A stretch of 64,000 nt of DNA from Actinophytocola xinjiangensis (GCF_001921215.1 NZ_MSIF01000013.1:185031-249030), one strand, 5' to 3'. Numbered from the stretch's first letter, positions 37,248 to 48,844 are shown. Made by a program: numbers and translations. Notes: generated from the sequence alone by a model not told the origin.

Positions 37248-38510
37248 GTGGTCGACGTGGTCGCGTTCGGGGTCGCCTGGTGGCTCGGGCTCTACCTGAT
37301 CACCCGCGACCCCACCAAGCCGACCCTACGCCGCACCGGCGCGGGGCTGCTCGCCTACGCGCTGGCGATCGTGCTCGACGGGTTCCGTCCGCACGGGACG
37401 GTCCTCGGCGCCGTGCACGCCGTCCTGTTGAGCCTGCCGGCCGTGCTGTGGACCGGGGTGCTGATCCGGCTGACCGGTGTGGACCGGTGGTGGCGCACCG
37501 TCGCGCTGCCGGTGACCGTCGGGCTCGCGGTCGTCGCCGGCGCGGTCGGCGGGGCGGCGCTGGCGGTGCTGGCCGTCGTCGTGCTGGTGCCGCTGTGCTG
37601 GGGGCTGGTGCGGCTGGTCCGCGCCCCGGTGCGCGGAACCGTTCTGGTGGCGGTGCTGCTGGTCGGGTTGGCGGCCGGACTGCTGGGGCTGGGGCTGGAC
37701 GTGCTGGCGCGGACCTGGCTGCTCGTCGGCATCGGCGTGGACCTGGTGGCGCTGGGCGTGTTCGTCGCCGTGTTCGACGGGTTCGACGAGGGCGAGACAC
37801 TGCGCCGGGACATGGCGCACTCGCTGCTGCTGGCCGGCGCCACGGCCGTGGTGTTCGGCGGGCAGGTGGCGCTGGCGATGGCGCTCACCGGCGATGACGG
37901 ACTGGCGCCGCTGTGTTACGGGGTCGTCGCGGCGGCGATCGCCGTGCAGGTGCTGGCCAGGCCACTGCAACGGGCCGCCGACCGGGTCGTGCTGCCACCG
38001 GCCATGCGGGCGACCCGCGCCGAACTGCGGGAGGTCGCCGACGCCCTGCCCCGCCGCGACGAGACGCTCGCCCTGGCGTCGCTGGCCGACACCGAGTTCG
38101 TCCGGCTCACCCGGCGGGCCCTGAGCCACTACGGGGACCTCGGCAAGCTCGTGTCCAGCCCGCTGATCGCGCTGCCGGCGATCGACACACGCCTTGGCGA
38201 GCGCGAGGGCGCGCCGCTGGAACGCGCCCGGGAGCTCAAGGCGCTGCTGCGGGAGGCCATCACCCGGCTCAAGCCCCGTGACGGCGAGTTCGGCACCAGC
38301 GAGGAGTGGCGGCACTACAACGCCCTGTACTTCTACTACGTCGTCGGGCTGCGGCCCTACAGCGTGCGCACCAAGCTGACCGACCCCGACCCGGTGGCGC
38401 GGCGGGCGCTGTCCTGGTTCGCCGACCACGTCCCGGAGCGCACCCTGCACAACTGGCAGGCTGCCGCCGCCCGCGTCATCGCCGGAGAACTGCGCGCCGA
38501 CCTGCGCTGA
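37248..38510 (+). CDS. Polytopic membrane protein with C-terminal helical, HTH-like domain
   Basis: Protein of 420 residues, family not recognised. About eight membrane helices occupy residues 1-245. The cytosolic C-terminus (about 250-420) has RRALSHYGDLGKLVSSPLIA, a helical linker, EWRHYNALYFYYVVGLRPYS and VPERTLHNWQAAAARVIAGE. That order resembles the sigma-region-4-like helix-turn-helix module at the ends of some actinobacterial regulators, so a membrane-tethered regulator is possible. AGGAGG (37235-37240) is 7 nt before GTG 37248. No conserved partner is adjacent. Confidence 0.75.
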   Translation: MVDVVAFGVAWWLGLYLITRDPTKPTLRRTGAGLLAYALAIVLDGFRPHGTVLGAVHAVLLSLPAVLWTGVLIRLTGVDRWWRTVALPVTVGLAVVAGAVGGAALAVLAVVVLVPLCWGLVRLVRAPVRGTVLVAVLLVGLAAGLLGLGLDVLARTWLLVGIGVDLVALGVFVAVFDGFDEGETLRRDMAHSLLLAGATAVVFGGQVALAMALTGDDGLAPLCYGVVAAAIAVQVLARPLQRAADRVVLPPAMRATRAELREVADALPRRDETLALASLADTEFVRLTRRALSHYGDLGKLVSSPLIALPAIDTRLGEREGAPLERARELKALLREAITRLKPRDGEFGTSEEWRHYNALYFYYVVGLRPYSVRTKLTDPDPVARRALSWFADHVPERTLHNWQAAAARVIAGELRADLR

Positions 38511-38579
38511 CGCCGCGCTGGCAGTGTTTGGCAGCGGTTGGTGTGGCCGTGGCAGCGTCGGCCGACGCACGGTCGGGCC

Positions 38580-38966
38580 ATGACCATCACCGCATCGAAC
38601 ACCACCTCCTTCCTGCGCGGCGCCCTCACCTTCGACGGCGTCGTCACCACCGCCTCGGGTGTGGCGCTCGCCCCGCTCGCCTGGACCCTCGCCGGCCCGC
38701 TCGGACTGCCCGCGGCGGCGCTGCTGGCGGCCGGAGTGTTCTTCGCCTGCTACGGCTTGGCCGTGCTGTACCTGGGCACCCGGCCGGTCACCGACCGGCG
38801 CGGCGCGTGGGCGGTGGTGGCCGCCAACTCGGTGTCGGCGCTGGCCTGTGTGGCGGTCGCCGTGCTCGCCGGGGCCACCACGCTCGGCGCGGTCGTGCTG
38901 GTCGCGCTCGGGGTGGCGATCGCCGGGCTGGCCGCGCTCCAGGTCCTGGGGCTCCGGCGGCGCTGA
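38580..38966 (+). CDS. Small four-helix membrane protein
   Basis: Integral membrane protein of 128 residues with four predicted helices (for example GVALAPLAWTLAGPLGLPAA and AVVLVALGVAIAGLAALQVL) and short loops. No recognised motif. ATG 38580 is used; the open frame upstream to 38538 lacks support. It is probably monocistronic. The 69-bp gap before it contains three copies of TGGCAG. Function unknown. Confidence 0.7.
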   Translation: MTITASNTTSFLRGALTFDGVVTTASGVALAPLAWTLAGPLGLPAAALLAAGVFFACYGLAVLYLGTRPVTDRRGAWAVVAANSVSALACVAVAVLAGATTLGAVVLVALGVAIAGLAALQVLGLRRR

Positions 38967-38986
38967 GCGTGCGCCAGACTGTGCGG

Positions 38987-40039
38987 GTGACTCAACCCTG
39001 GCCGCTCGGCGCGGCGACCGCGATCGGTTCCATGCCGGGGGTCGACCCGCTGGAGGCGTCGACCGTCGTCCTCGGCGAACTGCCGGACCTGCCGTACCTG
39101 CCCGAGCTGCCGGCCAGGGGGCTGGGTGCGGACACCATCGGCCGCACGGCCGGGCTGCTGGTCGACCTCGCGGTCGAGGTCGTGCCCTCCGGCTACCGGG
39201 TGACCGCGCGGCCCGGCGGCGACCACCGCCGCGCCAGCGACCACCTGCGCCGCGACCTGGATGCCTTCGAGCAGGCGCTGGACCGGGCCGGCACCCGGCC
39301 GCCGCTGGTGAAGGTGCAGGTCGCCGGGCCGTGGACGCTCGCCTCGGAGGTCGAGCTGGTGCGCGGGCACCGGGTACTGACCGACCCCGGCGCGCTGCGC
39401 GACTTCACCGCCTCGCTGGCCGAGGGCCTCACCGCGCACGTCGCCGAACTGGTCAAACGCACCGGCGGCGACGTGCTGGTCCAGCTCGACGAGCCGTCGC
39501 TGCCCGCCGTGCTGGCCGGCACGCTGCCGACGCCCTCGAAGCTGGGGACCGTGGCGGCCGTCGCCGCCCCGGAGGCGCGGGACATCCTCGCCACCGTGGT
39601 CGAGGCGGCCCGCGCGGCCACCGGCCAGCCGGTGGTCGTGCACTGCTGCGCGCCGCGCCCGCCGGTGGCGCTGCTGCGCTCGGCCGGCGCGGACGCGGTC
39701 GCCCTGGACGCCACCCTGCTGGCCGGCACCCCGGCGGCGTTCACCGACCAGCTCGGCGAGGCGTTCGACGAGGGCTGTGTGCTGTTCCTCGGGCTGGTGC
39801 CCAGCACCGAACCGGCCAGCCCGCCCACGCTCGTCCAGCTCGCCCGGCCCGCGCTGGACCTGCTCGACCGGCTCGGTTTTCCCCGCGCGCTGCTCGCCGA
39901 GCGTGCCGTCCCCACCCCGACCTGCGGCCTGGCCGGCGCGACCCAGGAGTGGGCCCGCCGCGCCCTGACCCACGTCCGCGACCTCGGCAAGGCGTTCGTC
40001 GAACCGCCCGAGTCGTGGGCGAAGGGCGCGACGGACTGA
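38987..40039 (+). CDS. Methionine synthase (cobalamin-independent)-like protein, Rv3015c type
   Basis: Protein of 350 residues with the UROD/MetE C-terminal barrel fold. GAATAIGSMPGVDPLEAS opens the barrel, VAGPWTLASEVEL follows, and VVHCCAPRPPVALLRSAG carries a His-Cys-Cys group where MetE proteins bind zinc. It is far shorter than true MetE (about 750 residues), so methionine synthesis is not assured. It precedes ligA as Rv3015c does. GTG 38987 is chosen by homology; in-frame GTGs at 38981 and 38969 are alternatives. Confidence 0.82.
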   Translation: MTQPWPLGAATAIGSMPGVDPLEASTVVLGELPDLPYLPELPARGLGADTIGRTAGLLVDLAVEVVPSGYRVTARPGGDHRRASDHLRRDLDAFEQALDRAGTRPPLVKVQVAGPWTLASEVELVRGHRVLTDPGALRDFTASLAEGLTAHVAELVKRTGGDVLVQLDEPSLPAVLAGTLPTPSKLGTVAAVAAPEARDILATVVEAARAATGQPVVVHCCAPRPPVALLRSAGADAVALDATLLAGTPAAFTDQLGEAFDEGCVLFLGLVPSTEPASPPTLVQLARPALDLLDRLGFPRALLAERAVPTPTCGLAGATQEWARRALTHVRDLGKAFVEPPESWAKGATD

Positions 40040-40083
40040 GCGGTCCCCGCCCGCCGGTCGCGGCGAACGGGCACCATGGTGGC

Positions 40084-40776
40084 GTGAGATGGTTGCGCCG
40101 CCGACGTCCCGTCGCCCCCGCCGAGGTTGCCCACCGGCCCGACACCAGGGCCCTGGCCGAACGGTTCTGGTACGGCTGGCAGGAGATGCTGCCCGAGATC
40201 GCCGCCGCGCTGGGCGACCGGGAGCCCAACCGGGTGGAGAACGGGCTCTGCCGCCTGGTCGCCGACCTGCACCCGGACCTGCACTTCTCCCTGGAACGCG
40301 GGCAGCGGGCCATCTACGCCCTGGTCGTCACCGGACAGGAGGACCCCCGGCTGAGGGAGTACACCGACGCCTGGCGCGCGGCCGCCCCGCCGGAGGACGC
40401 CCTCTGGGAGTACCACGACGCCGTGCCGCCGGTGCCCGACCCGACGCTGGTCACCGTCAACCTCGGCCAGCACCGGATCCGGCTGGCCGACGTGCGGGTG
40501 GTGGCCCAGGTCGACCGGGCGGAGGGCGTCGTCGACGTCGCCGTGCACCACCCGGTGATGGCCGAGCTGGCCGAGGCCGCCCGCTCGGCGATGACCTACC
40601 TGCCGCTGGACGCGGCGCTCGGCGAGCGGCTCGCGGGGGAGCGGTTGCGGCGGGTGGAGACCGCGAGCGGTGAGCCCCAGGACACGATCGGGTTGATTGA
40701 ACTACGCGATCTGGTGCACGAGCTGGCGGGTCTCGAACCGCCCCCGGCGACCCCCGAAAATGTCGGACCCGCCGAC

Positions 40777-40779
<3 letters not shown>
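40084..40779 (+). CDS. Hypothetical protein upstream of ligA
   Basis: Soluble protein of 231 residues, family not recognised. The N-terminus is basic (VRWLRRRRP). A central region (WYGWQEMLPEIAAALGD, LCRLVADLHPDLHFSLERG, RAIYALVVTGQEDPRL) and a C-terminal part (VDVAVHHPVMAELAEAARSA, IGLIELRDLVHELAGL) look folded and show normal coding bias. No membrane segment or signal. It lies 44 bp after the MetE-like gene, probably in the same unit. Its stop codon forms part of the ligA -10 element. Confidence 0.7.
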
Positions 40780-43399
<2,620 letters not shown>

Positions 43400-43401
43400 A
43401 A

Positions 43402-43447
43402 GTGGTCCAGTTGCCGAAGGTCATTGTGGACCTGTTCAACGGACCAC
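43402..43447. repeat. Nested inverted repeat
   Basis: Outer arms GTGGTCC-a-GTTG (43402-43413) and CAACGGACCAC (43437-43447) pair over 11 bp with one bulged A. Inside, AGGTC (43418-43422) and GACCT (43429-43433) pair around a six-base loop. The 68-bp gap it fills separates the GNAT gene from the methyltransferase. It may be a bidirectional terminator or a two-site operator; no T tract follows. Confidence 0.6.
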
Positions 43448-43467
43448 CGGCCGGTCAGGCTTGAGCC

Positions 43468-44253
43468 ATGACCACCCGCTACGTCCACGGCTACTCCGCT
43501 CCCGAGACCCGTCGCCTCGGCGACCAGGCCGACACCCTCGCCGCCCTGCTGCACGCCGACACCGTCTACCCGCCCGGCAGCCGCGTCCTGGAGGTGGGCT
43601 GCGGGGTCGGCGCGCAGACCGGGCACCTGCTGGCCGGCAGCCCCGGCGCGGACCTCACGTCGGTGGACGTGTCGGCGGAGTCGCTGTCCGTCGCGCGCGC
43701 CAGGTTCGGCGAGCAGGTGACCTGGCGGCAGGCCGACCTGTTCACGCTTCCCTTCCCGGACAACAGCTTCGACCACCTGTTCGTGTGTTTCGTGCTGGAG
43801 CACCTGGCCGACCCGACGGCCGCGCTGCGCGCGCTGCACCGGGTGCTGCGTCCCGGCGGCACCCTGACCGTCATCGAGGGCGACCACGGCTCGGCCTACT
43901 TCCACCCCCACAGCGAACCCGCGCGCCGCACGGTCGACTGCCTGGTCCACCTGCAACCTGGCGACGCGCTGATCGGCCGCCGGCTGCACCCACTGCTCAC
44001 CGCCGCCGGCTACCGCGACGTGACCGTCACCCCGCGCGTCGTCTATGCCGACGACTCCCGCCCGGACCTGGTCGAGGGCTTCACCCGCAACACCTTCGTC
44101 GCCATGATCGAGGCGGTACGCGCGGACGCGCTCGCCGCCGGCCTGGCGACCGACACGGAGTGGGACGAGGGCATCGCCGCCCTGCGCCGCACGGCCGAAC
44201 CGGGCGGCACGTTCAACTACACCTTCTTCAAAGCGACCGCCCGCAACCCGTAA
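43468..44253 (+). CDS. Class I SAM-dependent methyltransferase
   Basis: Methyltransferase of 261 residues with intact SAM site: motif I RVLEVGCGVGAQTGHLL, DLTSVDVSAESLSVAR, LPFPDNSFDHLFVCFVLEHL and VLRPGGTLTVIEGDHGS. The UbiE/Methyltransf_11 layout points to a small-molecule substrate; there is no DNA-methylase DPPY/NPPY motif, so it is not a restriction-modification enzyme. It begins an island between ligA and the ACT gene, and its stop is 10 bp before the NACHT gene. Whether the two genes work together is unknown. Confidence 0.88.
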   Translation: MTTRYVHGYSAPETRRLGDQADTLAALLHADTVYPPGSRVLEVGCGVGAQTGHLLAGSPGADLTSVDVSAESLSVARARFGEQVTWRQADLFTLPFPDNSFDHLFVCFVLEHLADPTAALRALHRVLRPGGTLTVIEGDHGSAYFHPHSEPARRTVDCLVHLQPGDALIGRRLHPLLTAAGYRDVTVTPRVVYADDSRPDLVEGFTRNTFVAMIEAVRADALAAGLATDTEWDEGIAALRRTAEPGGTFNYTFFKATARNP

Positions 44254-44256
44254 CCT
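44227..44256 (+). promoter_or_regulatory. Putative leaderless promoter of the NACHT gene
   Basis: TTCAAA (44227-44232), 18-bp spacer, TAACCT (44251-44256), then 7 nt to GTG 44264. The TAA of the -10 is the methyltransferase stop codon. No Shine-Dalgarno is present, so the NACHT gene probably has its own leaderless transcript as well as possible read-through. Confidence 0.4.
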
Positions 44257-44263
44257 CGACCGG

Positions 44264-47200
44264 GTGGGGGTTGTCGACGGTGGCCTGCTGCGGATCGGCC
44301 AGGCCGTGGCGAAGCAGGTGGCGCTGTCCTGGCTGGCGGAGAAGAAGGCCGCCAGCCGTCGCGGCCGCGACCTGACGGCGCTGGTCCGCGCCCGCTTCCC
44401 GTTGCGCCGCGCCGAACGCGACGTCCACGAGTCGTTGATGCGCCTGGAGGACGAGGTCGCCGACCAGCTGGCGCCCGGCCTGGGCGGCGCGGCCCACGGC
44501 CTGCCCGACCACGAACGCGACGCCGCCTACGCGGCGGTCGCCGACGCGCTCGCCGAGGTCGACCTGTCCAACTCCGCGCTGTGGGCCACCGACCTCGACC
44601 CGGCTGAGCTGGCTTCGCTGGTACGCAAGGAGAAACCGGTCGACCGGGTGGGTCTGGCCGACCGCGCGGTGACCCTCTACGACGCGGCGCTGGACCGTTC
44701 GTGCGTGGTGCTGGTGCATCTGGTGCGCGAGCTGCCGGAGTTCCACGCGGCGGCGGCGGTCGAACAGCTGGGCCGCCTGCGTACCGTGCTCGGCGACGTG
44801 GCCGAGCTGCTCGACCGCGTCCCCGACCGCACCCTGGACGCCCCGGCCGGCACGGACTTCGACGAGGTGTTCCGCCGCCGTTACCTCGACCAGGTCCGGC
44901 GCGCCAACGACCACCTGGAGGTCATCGGCCTCACCACGCACACCTACGAGCCGCGCACCACCCTCAGCGTCGCCTACCTGAGCCTCACCGTCACCTCCGA
45001 CCTCGACCTGGCGCCGCGCCGCGAGTCGGTCGCCGTCGACTGGCTGCTCGACGTCACGGCCAAACCCACCCTGGGCGAGAACCTGCGGGTGGAGCAGGCC
45101 CTGGGCGGCAGCCGCCTGACGGTGGTGCGCGGCGAGGCGGGCGCCGGCAAGTCGACGTTGCTGCGCTGGCTGGCGGTCAACGCCGCCCGGCGGGCGTTCA
45201 CCGACCAGCTGGCCGAGTGGAACGGCTGTGTCCCGTTCCTGGTGAAACTCCGCGACTTCGCCGACACCCCACTGCCCAGGGGCGACGACCTGCTCACCCA
45301 ACCCAGCTCCCCGCACACCGGCCCCGCCCCGGCGGGCTGGGCCCACCGCCACCTGTCCTCCGGCGACGCCCTGCTGCTGGTCGACGGTGTGGACGAGTTG
45401 ACCGCCCAGCGTCGCCCCCTGGTCCGCCAGTGGCTGAAGACCCTGCTGGCGGCCTACCCGTCCGTCCGCGTCGTGGTGACCTCCCGCCCCACGGCCGTCG
45501 GCTCGACATGGCTGGCCCACGAGGGTTTCCGCTCGGTGATCCTCGAACCGATGACCCCGGCCGACGTCCAGGTCTTCCTCCGTCGCTGGCACGAGGCCCT
45601 CCTGGACTCGGTAACGGACCCGGCGTTGCTCCCCTGCCGCCCCGACGAGGTCCACGACCACCAACGGGCCCTGCTCGCGCAGCTCCAGGCCCGAGCCCAC
45701 CTCCGCGCGCTGGCCAGAAACCCCCTCCTGTGCGCGATGCTCTGCGCCCTGAACCTCGACCGCCGCGCCCGCCTACCCCGAGACCGGGTGGCCCTCTACA
45801 CGGCGGCGTTGGACATGCTCCTGGAACGCCGCGACGCCGACCGCAACGTCTCCGCCGGCGGCGAGATCACCATGTCGGCCGGGGAGAAACTGGTCCTCCT
45901 CCGTGTCCTGGCGTGGTGGCTCAACGAGAACGGCCGCACCGACCTGAGCCGCGACCAGGCCCTCGCCCGCCTCCGCGAACGCTTGCGCGGCATGCCCAAC
46001 GTCCACCAGCCCGCCGAGGCCCTCCTCGACCACCTGGTGGAACGCAGCGGCGTGATCCGAGCCCCCGTGGAAGGCCGCATCGACTTCATCCACCGCACCT
46101 TCCAGGAGTTCCTGGCGGCCCAGGAAGCCATCGACCGCGACAGCATCGACCACCTCGTCACCCGAGCCACCTCAGACCTCTGGCGCGAAACGGTCCTGAT
46201 GGCCTGCGCCCAGGGCTCCGCCGACCAAAGAGGCAGACTCCTCACCGGCATCCTCGACCGCGCGGAGTCAGCTGGAACCCGCACCGCCCGCCGACTGAGC
46301 CTGCTCGCCGTGGCCTGCCAGGAAACCGCGACCCTGGCACCCCCGGAGGTCCTGTCCCGCCTCGACTCGGTGGTGCGGTCCCTGGCCCCACCACGCGGCG
46401 TCCGCGAAAGCCGCTCCCTGGCCACCGTCGGCGAACCAGTCCTGGACTACCTGCCGGACTCACTCACGAACCTCACCCCGGCCAAGGCCGCCGGCTGCGT
46501 ACGCACCGCGGCACTGGTCAACGGTCCCCGCGCCCTGGACACACTGGCCGGCTACGCCCCGGACCCACGGGTGGAGGTACAGGACGAGCTGATCAGAGCG
46601 TGGAAGTTCTTCGATCCGGAGACCTATCTGCGCCGGGTGCTCGTCGACGCGCCGCTGATTCCGCTGGAGTACGTGCCGCGCATGTTCCCCGAGGTTGATT
46701 TCCCGGCAGCGGTCCGTCTGCTGCCCCAGCTGCGGGCGATGCGCAGTTGCCGGGTGAACCTGTGGAGCCACGGTGCGATCGATGCCGAGGTGCGCGACCT
46801 GGCGGAGGTCAGGTCGCTGCGGTGGCTGGTGTTGCTCGGAGACCTGCTGCCCGCCACGCTCCCGGAACTGGCCAGGCTGACGGCGCTTCGCTACCTGTTC
46901 ATCAACATCACCGAGGGCCTGTCGGCCGACATGTCGTTCCTGGCCGAGCTGACCACCCTGAACACACTCGCCCTGCCCAACGCCGGGGCCGTGCGTGACC
47001 TTCGTTTCCTGCGGCACCTGCCACACCTGGAAGCTCTGCACCTGTTCGACATCCCGGTGCGTTCGTGGCTGCACCACGTGCGCCAGCCGGAGATCCTGCA
47101 CACCGCCGTGGCATCCGGAGTGGACGACACGGCCACCCTGCGCGCGGTCCTGGACCGGTTTCCCCGGCTGCGTATCCTGCGGCTGGTCGCACCGCGCGGC

Positions 47201-47446
47201 AGCCTGGAACCCCTGAGCGGCGCACGGCTGCGGAGCCTGACGATCGACGACCGGCCCGAGGTCGACCTGGCCGCCCTGCGTGATCAGCACGAGCTTCGGT
47301 TCCTGCGTGTCACCGGCACACGCGACGAGGTCGACCTGACACCGCTGGCTGAGCTGTCCGTGCGGGTGACCCTGGGCCGGAACGTCCGGGCGACCGGCGT
47401 GGACCGGCTTGGGCCGAAGGTCACTCTGCGGCGGTTACCGGGCTGA
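44264..47446 (+). CDS. NACHT NTPase with helical N-terminus and LRR-like C-terminus (bacterial NLR-like)
   Basis: STAND-type NTPase of 1060 residues. Residues about 1-270 are helical and resemble the NACHT N-terminal helical (NNH) regions of actinomycete NACHT proteins, with no recognisable nuclease or protease motif. The NACHT module has Walker A GEAGAGKST (290-298), Walker B ALLLVDGVDEL (about 369-379), sensor VVVTSRP and winged-helix-like IDFIHRTFQEFLAAQEAI. Residues about 800-1060 form leucine-rich segments (LRWLVLLGD, LTALRYLFINI, LTTLNTLALPNAG, LPHLEALHLFDI). No membrane helix. Related bNACHT proteins defend against phage, so immune sensing is likely but inferred. Wobble use changes inside the gene. 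It converges on the SGNH gene with a 26-bp overlap. Confidence 0.88.
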   Translation: MGVVDGGLLRIGQAVAKQVALSWLAEKKAASRRGRDLTALVRARFPLRRAERDVHESLMRLEDEVADQLAPGLGGAAHGLPDHERDAAYAAVADALAEVDLSNSALWATDLDPAELASLVRKEKPVDRVGLADRAVTLYDAALDRSCVVLVHLVRELPEFHAAAAVEQLGRLRTVLGDVAELLDRVPDRTLDAPAGTDFDEVFRRRYLDQVRRANDHLEVIGLTTHTYEPRTTLSVAYLSLTVTSDLDLAPRRESVAVDWLLDVTAKPTLGENLRVEQALGGSRLTVVRGEAGAGKSTLLRWLAVNAARRAFTDQLAEWNGCVPFLVKLRDFADTPLPRGDDLLTQPSSPHTGPAPAGWAHRHLSSGDALLLVDGVDELTAQRRPLVRQWLKTLLAAYPSVRVVVTSRPTAVGSTWLAHEGFRSVILEPMTPADVQVFLRRWHEALLDSVTDPALLPCRPDEVHDHQRALLAQLQARAHLRALARNPLLCAMLCALNLDRRARLPRDRVALYTAALDMLLERRDADRNVSAGGEITMSAGEKLVLLRVLAWWLNENGRTDLSRDQALARLRERLRGMPNVHQPAEALLDHLVERSGVIRAPVEGRIDFIHRTFQEFLAAQEAIDRDSIDHLVTRATSDLWRETVLMACAQGSADQRGRLLTGILDRAESAGTRTARRLSLLAVACQETATLAPPEVLSRLDSVVRSLAPPRGVRESRSLATVGEPVLDYLPDSLTNLTPAKAAGCVRTAALVNGPRALDTLAGYAPDPRVEVQDELIRAWKFFDPETYLRRVLVDAPLIPLEYVPRMFPEVDFPAAVRLLPQLRAMRSCRVNLWSHGAIDAEVRDLAEVRSLRWLVLLGDLLPATLPELARLTALRYLFINITEGLSADMSFLAELTTLNTLALPNAGAVRDLRFLRHLPHLEALHLFDIPVRSWLHHVRQPEILHTAVASGVDDTATLRAVLDRFPRLRILRLVAPRGSLEPLSGARLRSLTIDDRPEVDLAALRDQHELRFLRVTGTRDEVDLTPLAELSVRVTLGRNVRATGVDRLGPKVTLRRLPG

Positions 47447-48194
47447 GGTCGGGGCGTTTGGCGACCCGGCCGTCGCCCGAGGACTGGCGCCGGATTCGGC
47501 GCATCACCCACGGTCCGGCGAACCCGGCCGTCCACCGCAGCTCCGCGTCCACCCGCTGCCACAGCGTCGGCCGGGGCAACGTCGGAAGCGGCTCGGTCCA
47601 CGACAGGTCACTGCCCGGGACCTCCAGCGCGTGCGCCGCCGCCGCTGCCAGTCGGGTGTGGCCCAACTCGTTGAGGTGCAACCGGTCCGCGCTCCACAGC
47701 CGCTGGTCCGTGCACACCGGGTACGACGACAGGTCCAGCACCAGCACCCCGTGCCGCCCGGCCGCGGCCCGGATCGCCGCGTTCAACGCCGTCGTCCTGG
47801 CGCTGAGGAGCCGGCCGGCGGGGGTCAGCCGCGCCGGGTCGGGGAACGTGACCGTCAGGACCCGCGCCCCGGCCCCGGTCAGGGCCTCGAACATCGCCGC
47901 CAGGTCGGTGCCAACGGCCGCCGGGTCGAAGCTGCGGCGCAGCAGGTCGTTGACGCCGGCCATGACCGTTGCCAGGTCGGGGCGCAGGGCCACGGCCGCG
48001 TCCAGCTGGGTGCGCCGGACCTGGCCGGCCAGCAGCCCCCGGACCGCGAGGTTCGCGTACCTGAGCGACGGGTTGACCACCGCCAGTGACGAGGCCAGCC
48101 GATCGGCCCACCCTCGGAAACCCACCTTCGGGTCCCAATCCTGAAGCCCCTCGGTCTGGCTGTCACCGAGAGCGACGAACCGATCGTAGGTCAA
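47421..48194 (-). CDS. SGNH/GDSL hydrolase family protein
   Basis: Esterase/lipase-fold protein of 257 residues. Block I FVALGDSQTEG carries the nucleophile Ser; NLAVRG, MAGVNDLLRR (Asn block) and DRLHLNELGH (Asp-His) complete the SGNH set. There is no signal peptide, so it is cytosolic, possibly a deacylase. The start is TTG 48194, overlapping the ACT-gene stop as TTGA and coupling the two genes. Its 3' end overlaps the NACHT gene by 26 bp. The substrate is unknown. Confidence 0.88.
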   Translation of the reverse strand: MTYDRFVALGDSQTEGLQDWDPKVGFRGWADRLASSLAVVNPSLRYANLAVRGLLAGQVRRTQLDAAVALRPDLATVMAGVNDLLRRSFDPAAVGTDLAAMFEALTGAGARVLTVTFPDPARLTPAGRLLSARTTALNAAIRAAAGRHGVLVLDLSSYPVCTDQRLWSADRLHLNELGHTRLAAAAAHALEVPGSDLSWTEPLPTLPRPTLWQRVDAELRWTAGFAGPWVMRRIRRQSSGDGRVAKRPDLSPVTAAE

Positions 48195-48844
48195 CCCGAC
48201 AGCACCACCGCGATGATGCCCGCCAGGTGGGCCAGCCGGGCGACCTCGGCCGCCCGGAACTGTGGCCCGCCGGGTCTGCCGACCAGCAGCACCCGTTCGG
48301 GTTTGCCCAGCGGCGTCGCCGCCAGTTCGGTGCCCAGCTCCTGCCAGGTCTGCGGGACCCAGCTCTCCTCGCCGTCGAGCACCGTGGCCTTGGCCAGCGG
48401 CAGCCACGGCAGGTCCAGCACCTTCAGCTGCGGGGCGGCGGTACTCGCGGTGAGCGTGCGGGCACCCTCGTCCCCCGGACCGACCACCATCGCCCAGCCG
48501 GCGCGCACGATTCGCGGCACGCCCTCGGTGAAGATCTCTAAGCCCTGGTCGGGCTTGCCGGCGACGTCTTCCACCAGCTCGAGTTCACGGTGGGTGTCCA
48601 GCACCCCCGCGTAGGGCCGGACCGCGTCGACCTCGACGTCGTCCACCGACTCGGCGGCGGTGATCAGCACGTCGGGCAACCGGCCCTTGGGCAACTCGAC
48701 GACGAGGTCGTCGATCGCCAGGCCGGAACTCCGTTCCACCACGTCCACGCTCAGAATGTCGGCCCCGATCTCGCCGAGTGCGGTCGCGACCGCGCCCAGC
48801 GCCCCCGGGACGTCCGGGAGCTGAACCCGGATCAGGAAGGACAA
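48191..48844 (-). CDS. ACT domain protein (Rv3013-like)
   Basis: Protein of 217 residues with an N-terminal ACT domain (about 1-75, [20 protein letters not shown] and [20 protein letters not shown]) and a conserved C-terminal region ([20 protein letters not shown]). ACT domains usually bind amino acids, so a sensor role is likely; the C-terminal part has no known activity. TTG 48844 is the start, with AGGAGG 8 nt upstream. It is divergent from gatC, as Rv3013 is from Rv3012c. Confidence 0.85.
   Translation of the reverse strand: MSFLIRVQLPDVPGALGAVATALGEIGADILSVDVVERSSGLAIDDLVVELPKGRLPDVLITAAESVDDVEVDAVRPYAGVLDTHRELELVEDVAGKPDQGLEIFTEGVPRIVRAGWAMVVGPGDEGARTLTASTAAPQLKVLDLPWLPLAKATVLDGEESWVPQTWQELGTELAATPLGKPERVLLVGRPGGPQFRAAEVARLAHLAGIIAVVLSG

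Noticed and set aside
43468..44253. DNA methyltransferase of a restriction or BREX-type system with the NACHT gene
   Set aside because: It lacks DNA-methylase catalytic motifs and target-recognition regions; it is a UbiE-like small-molecule methyltransferase.
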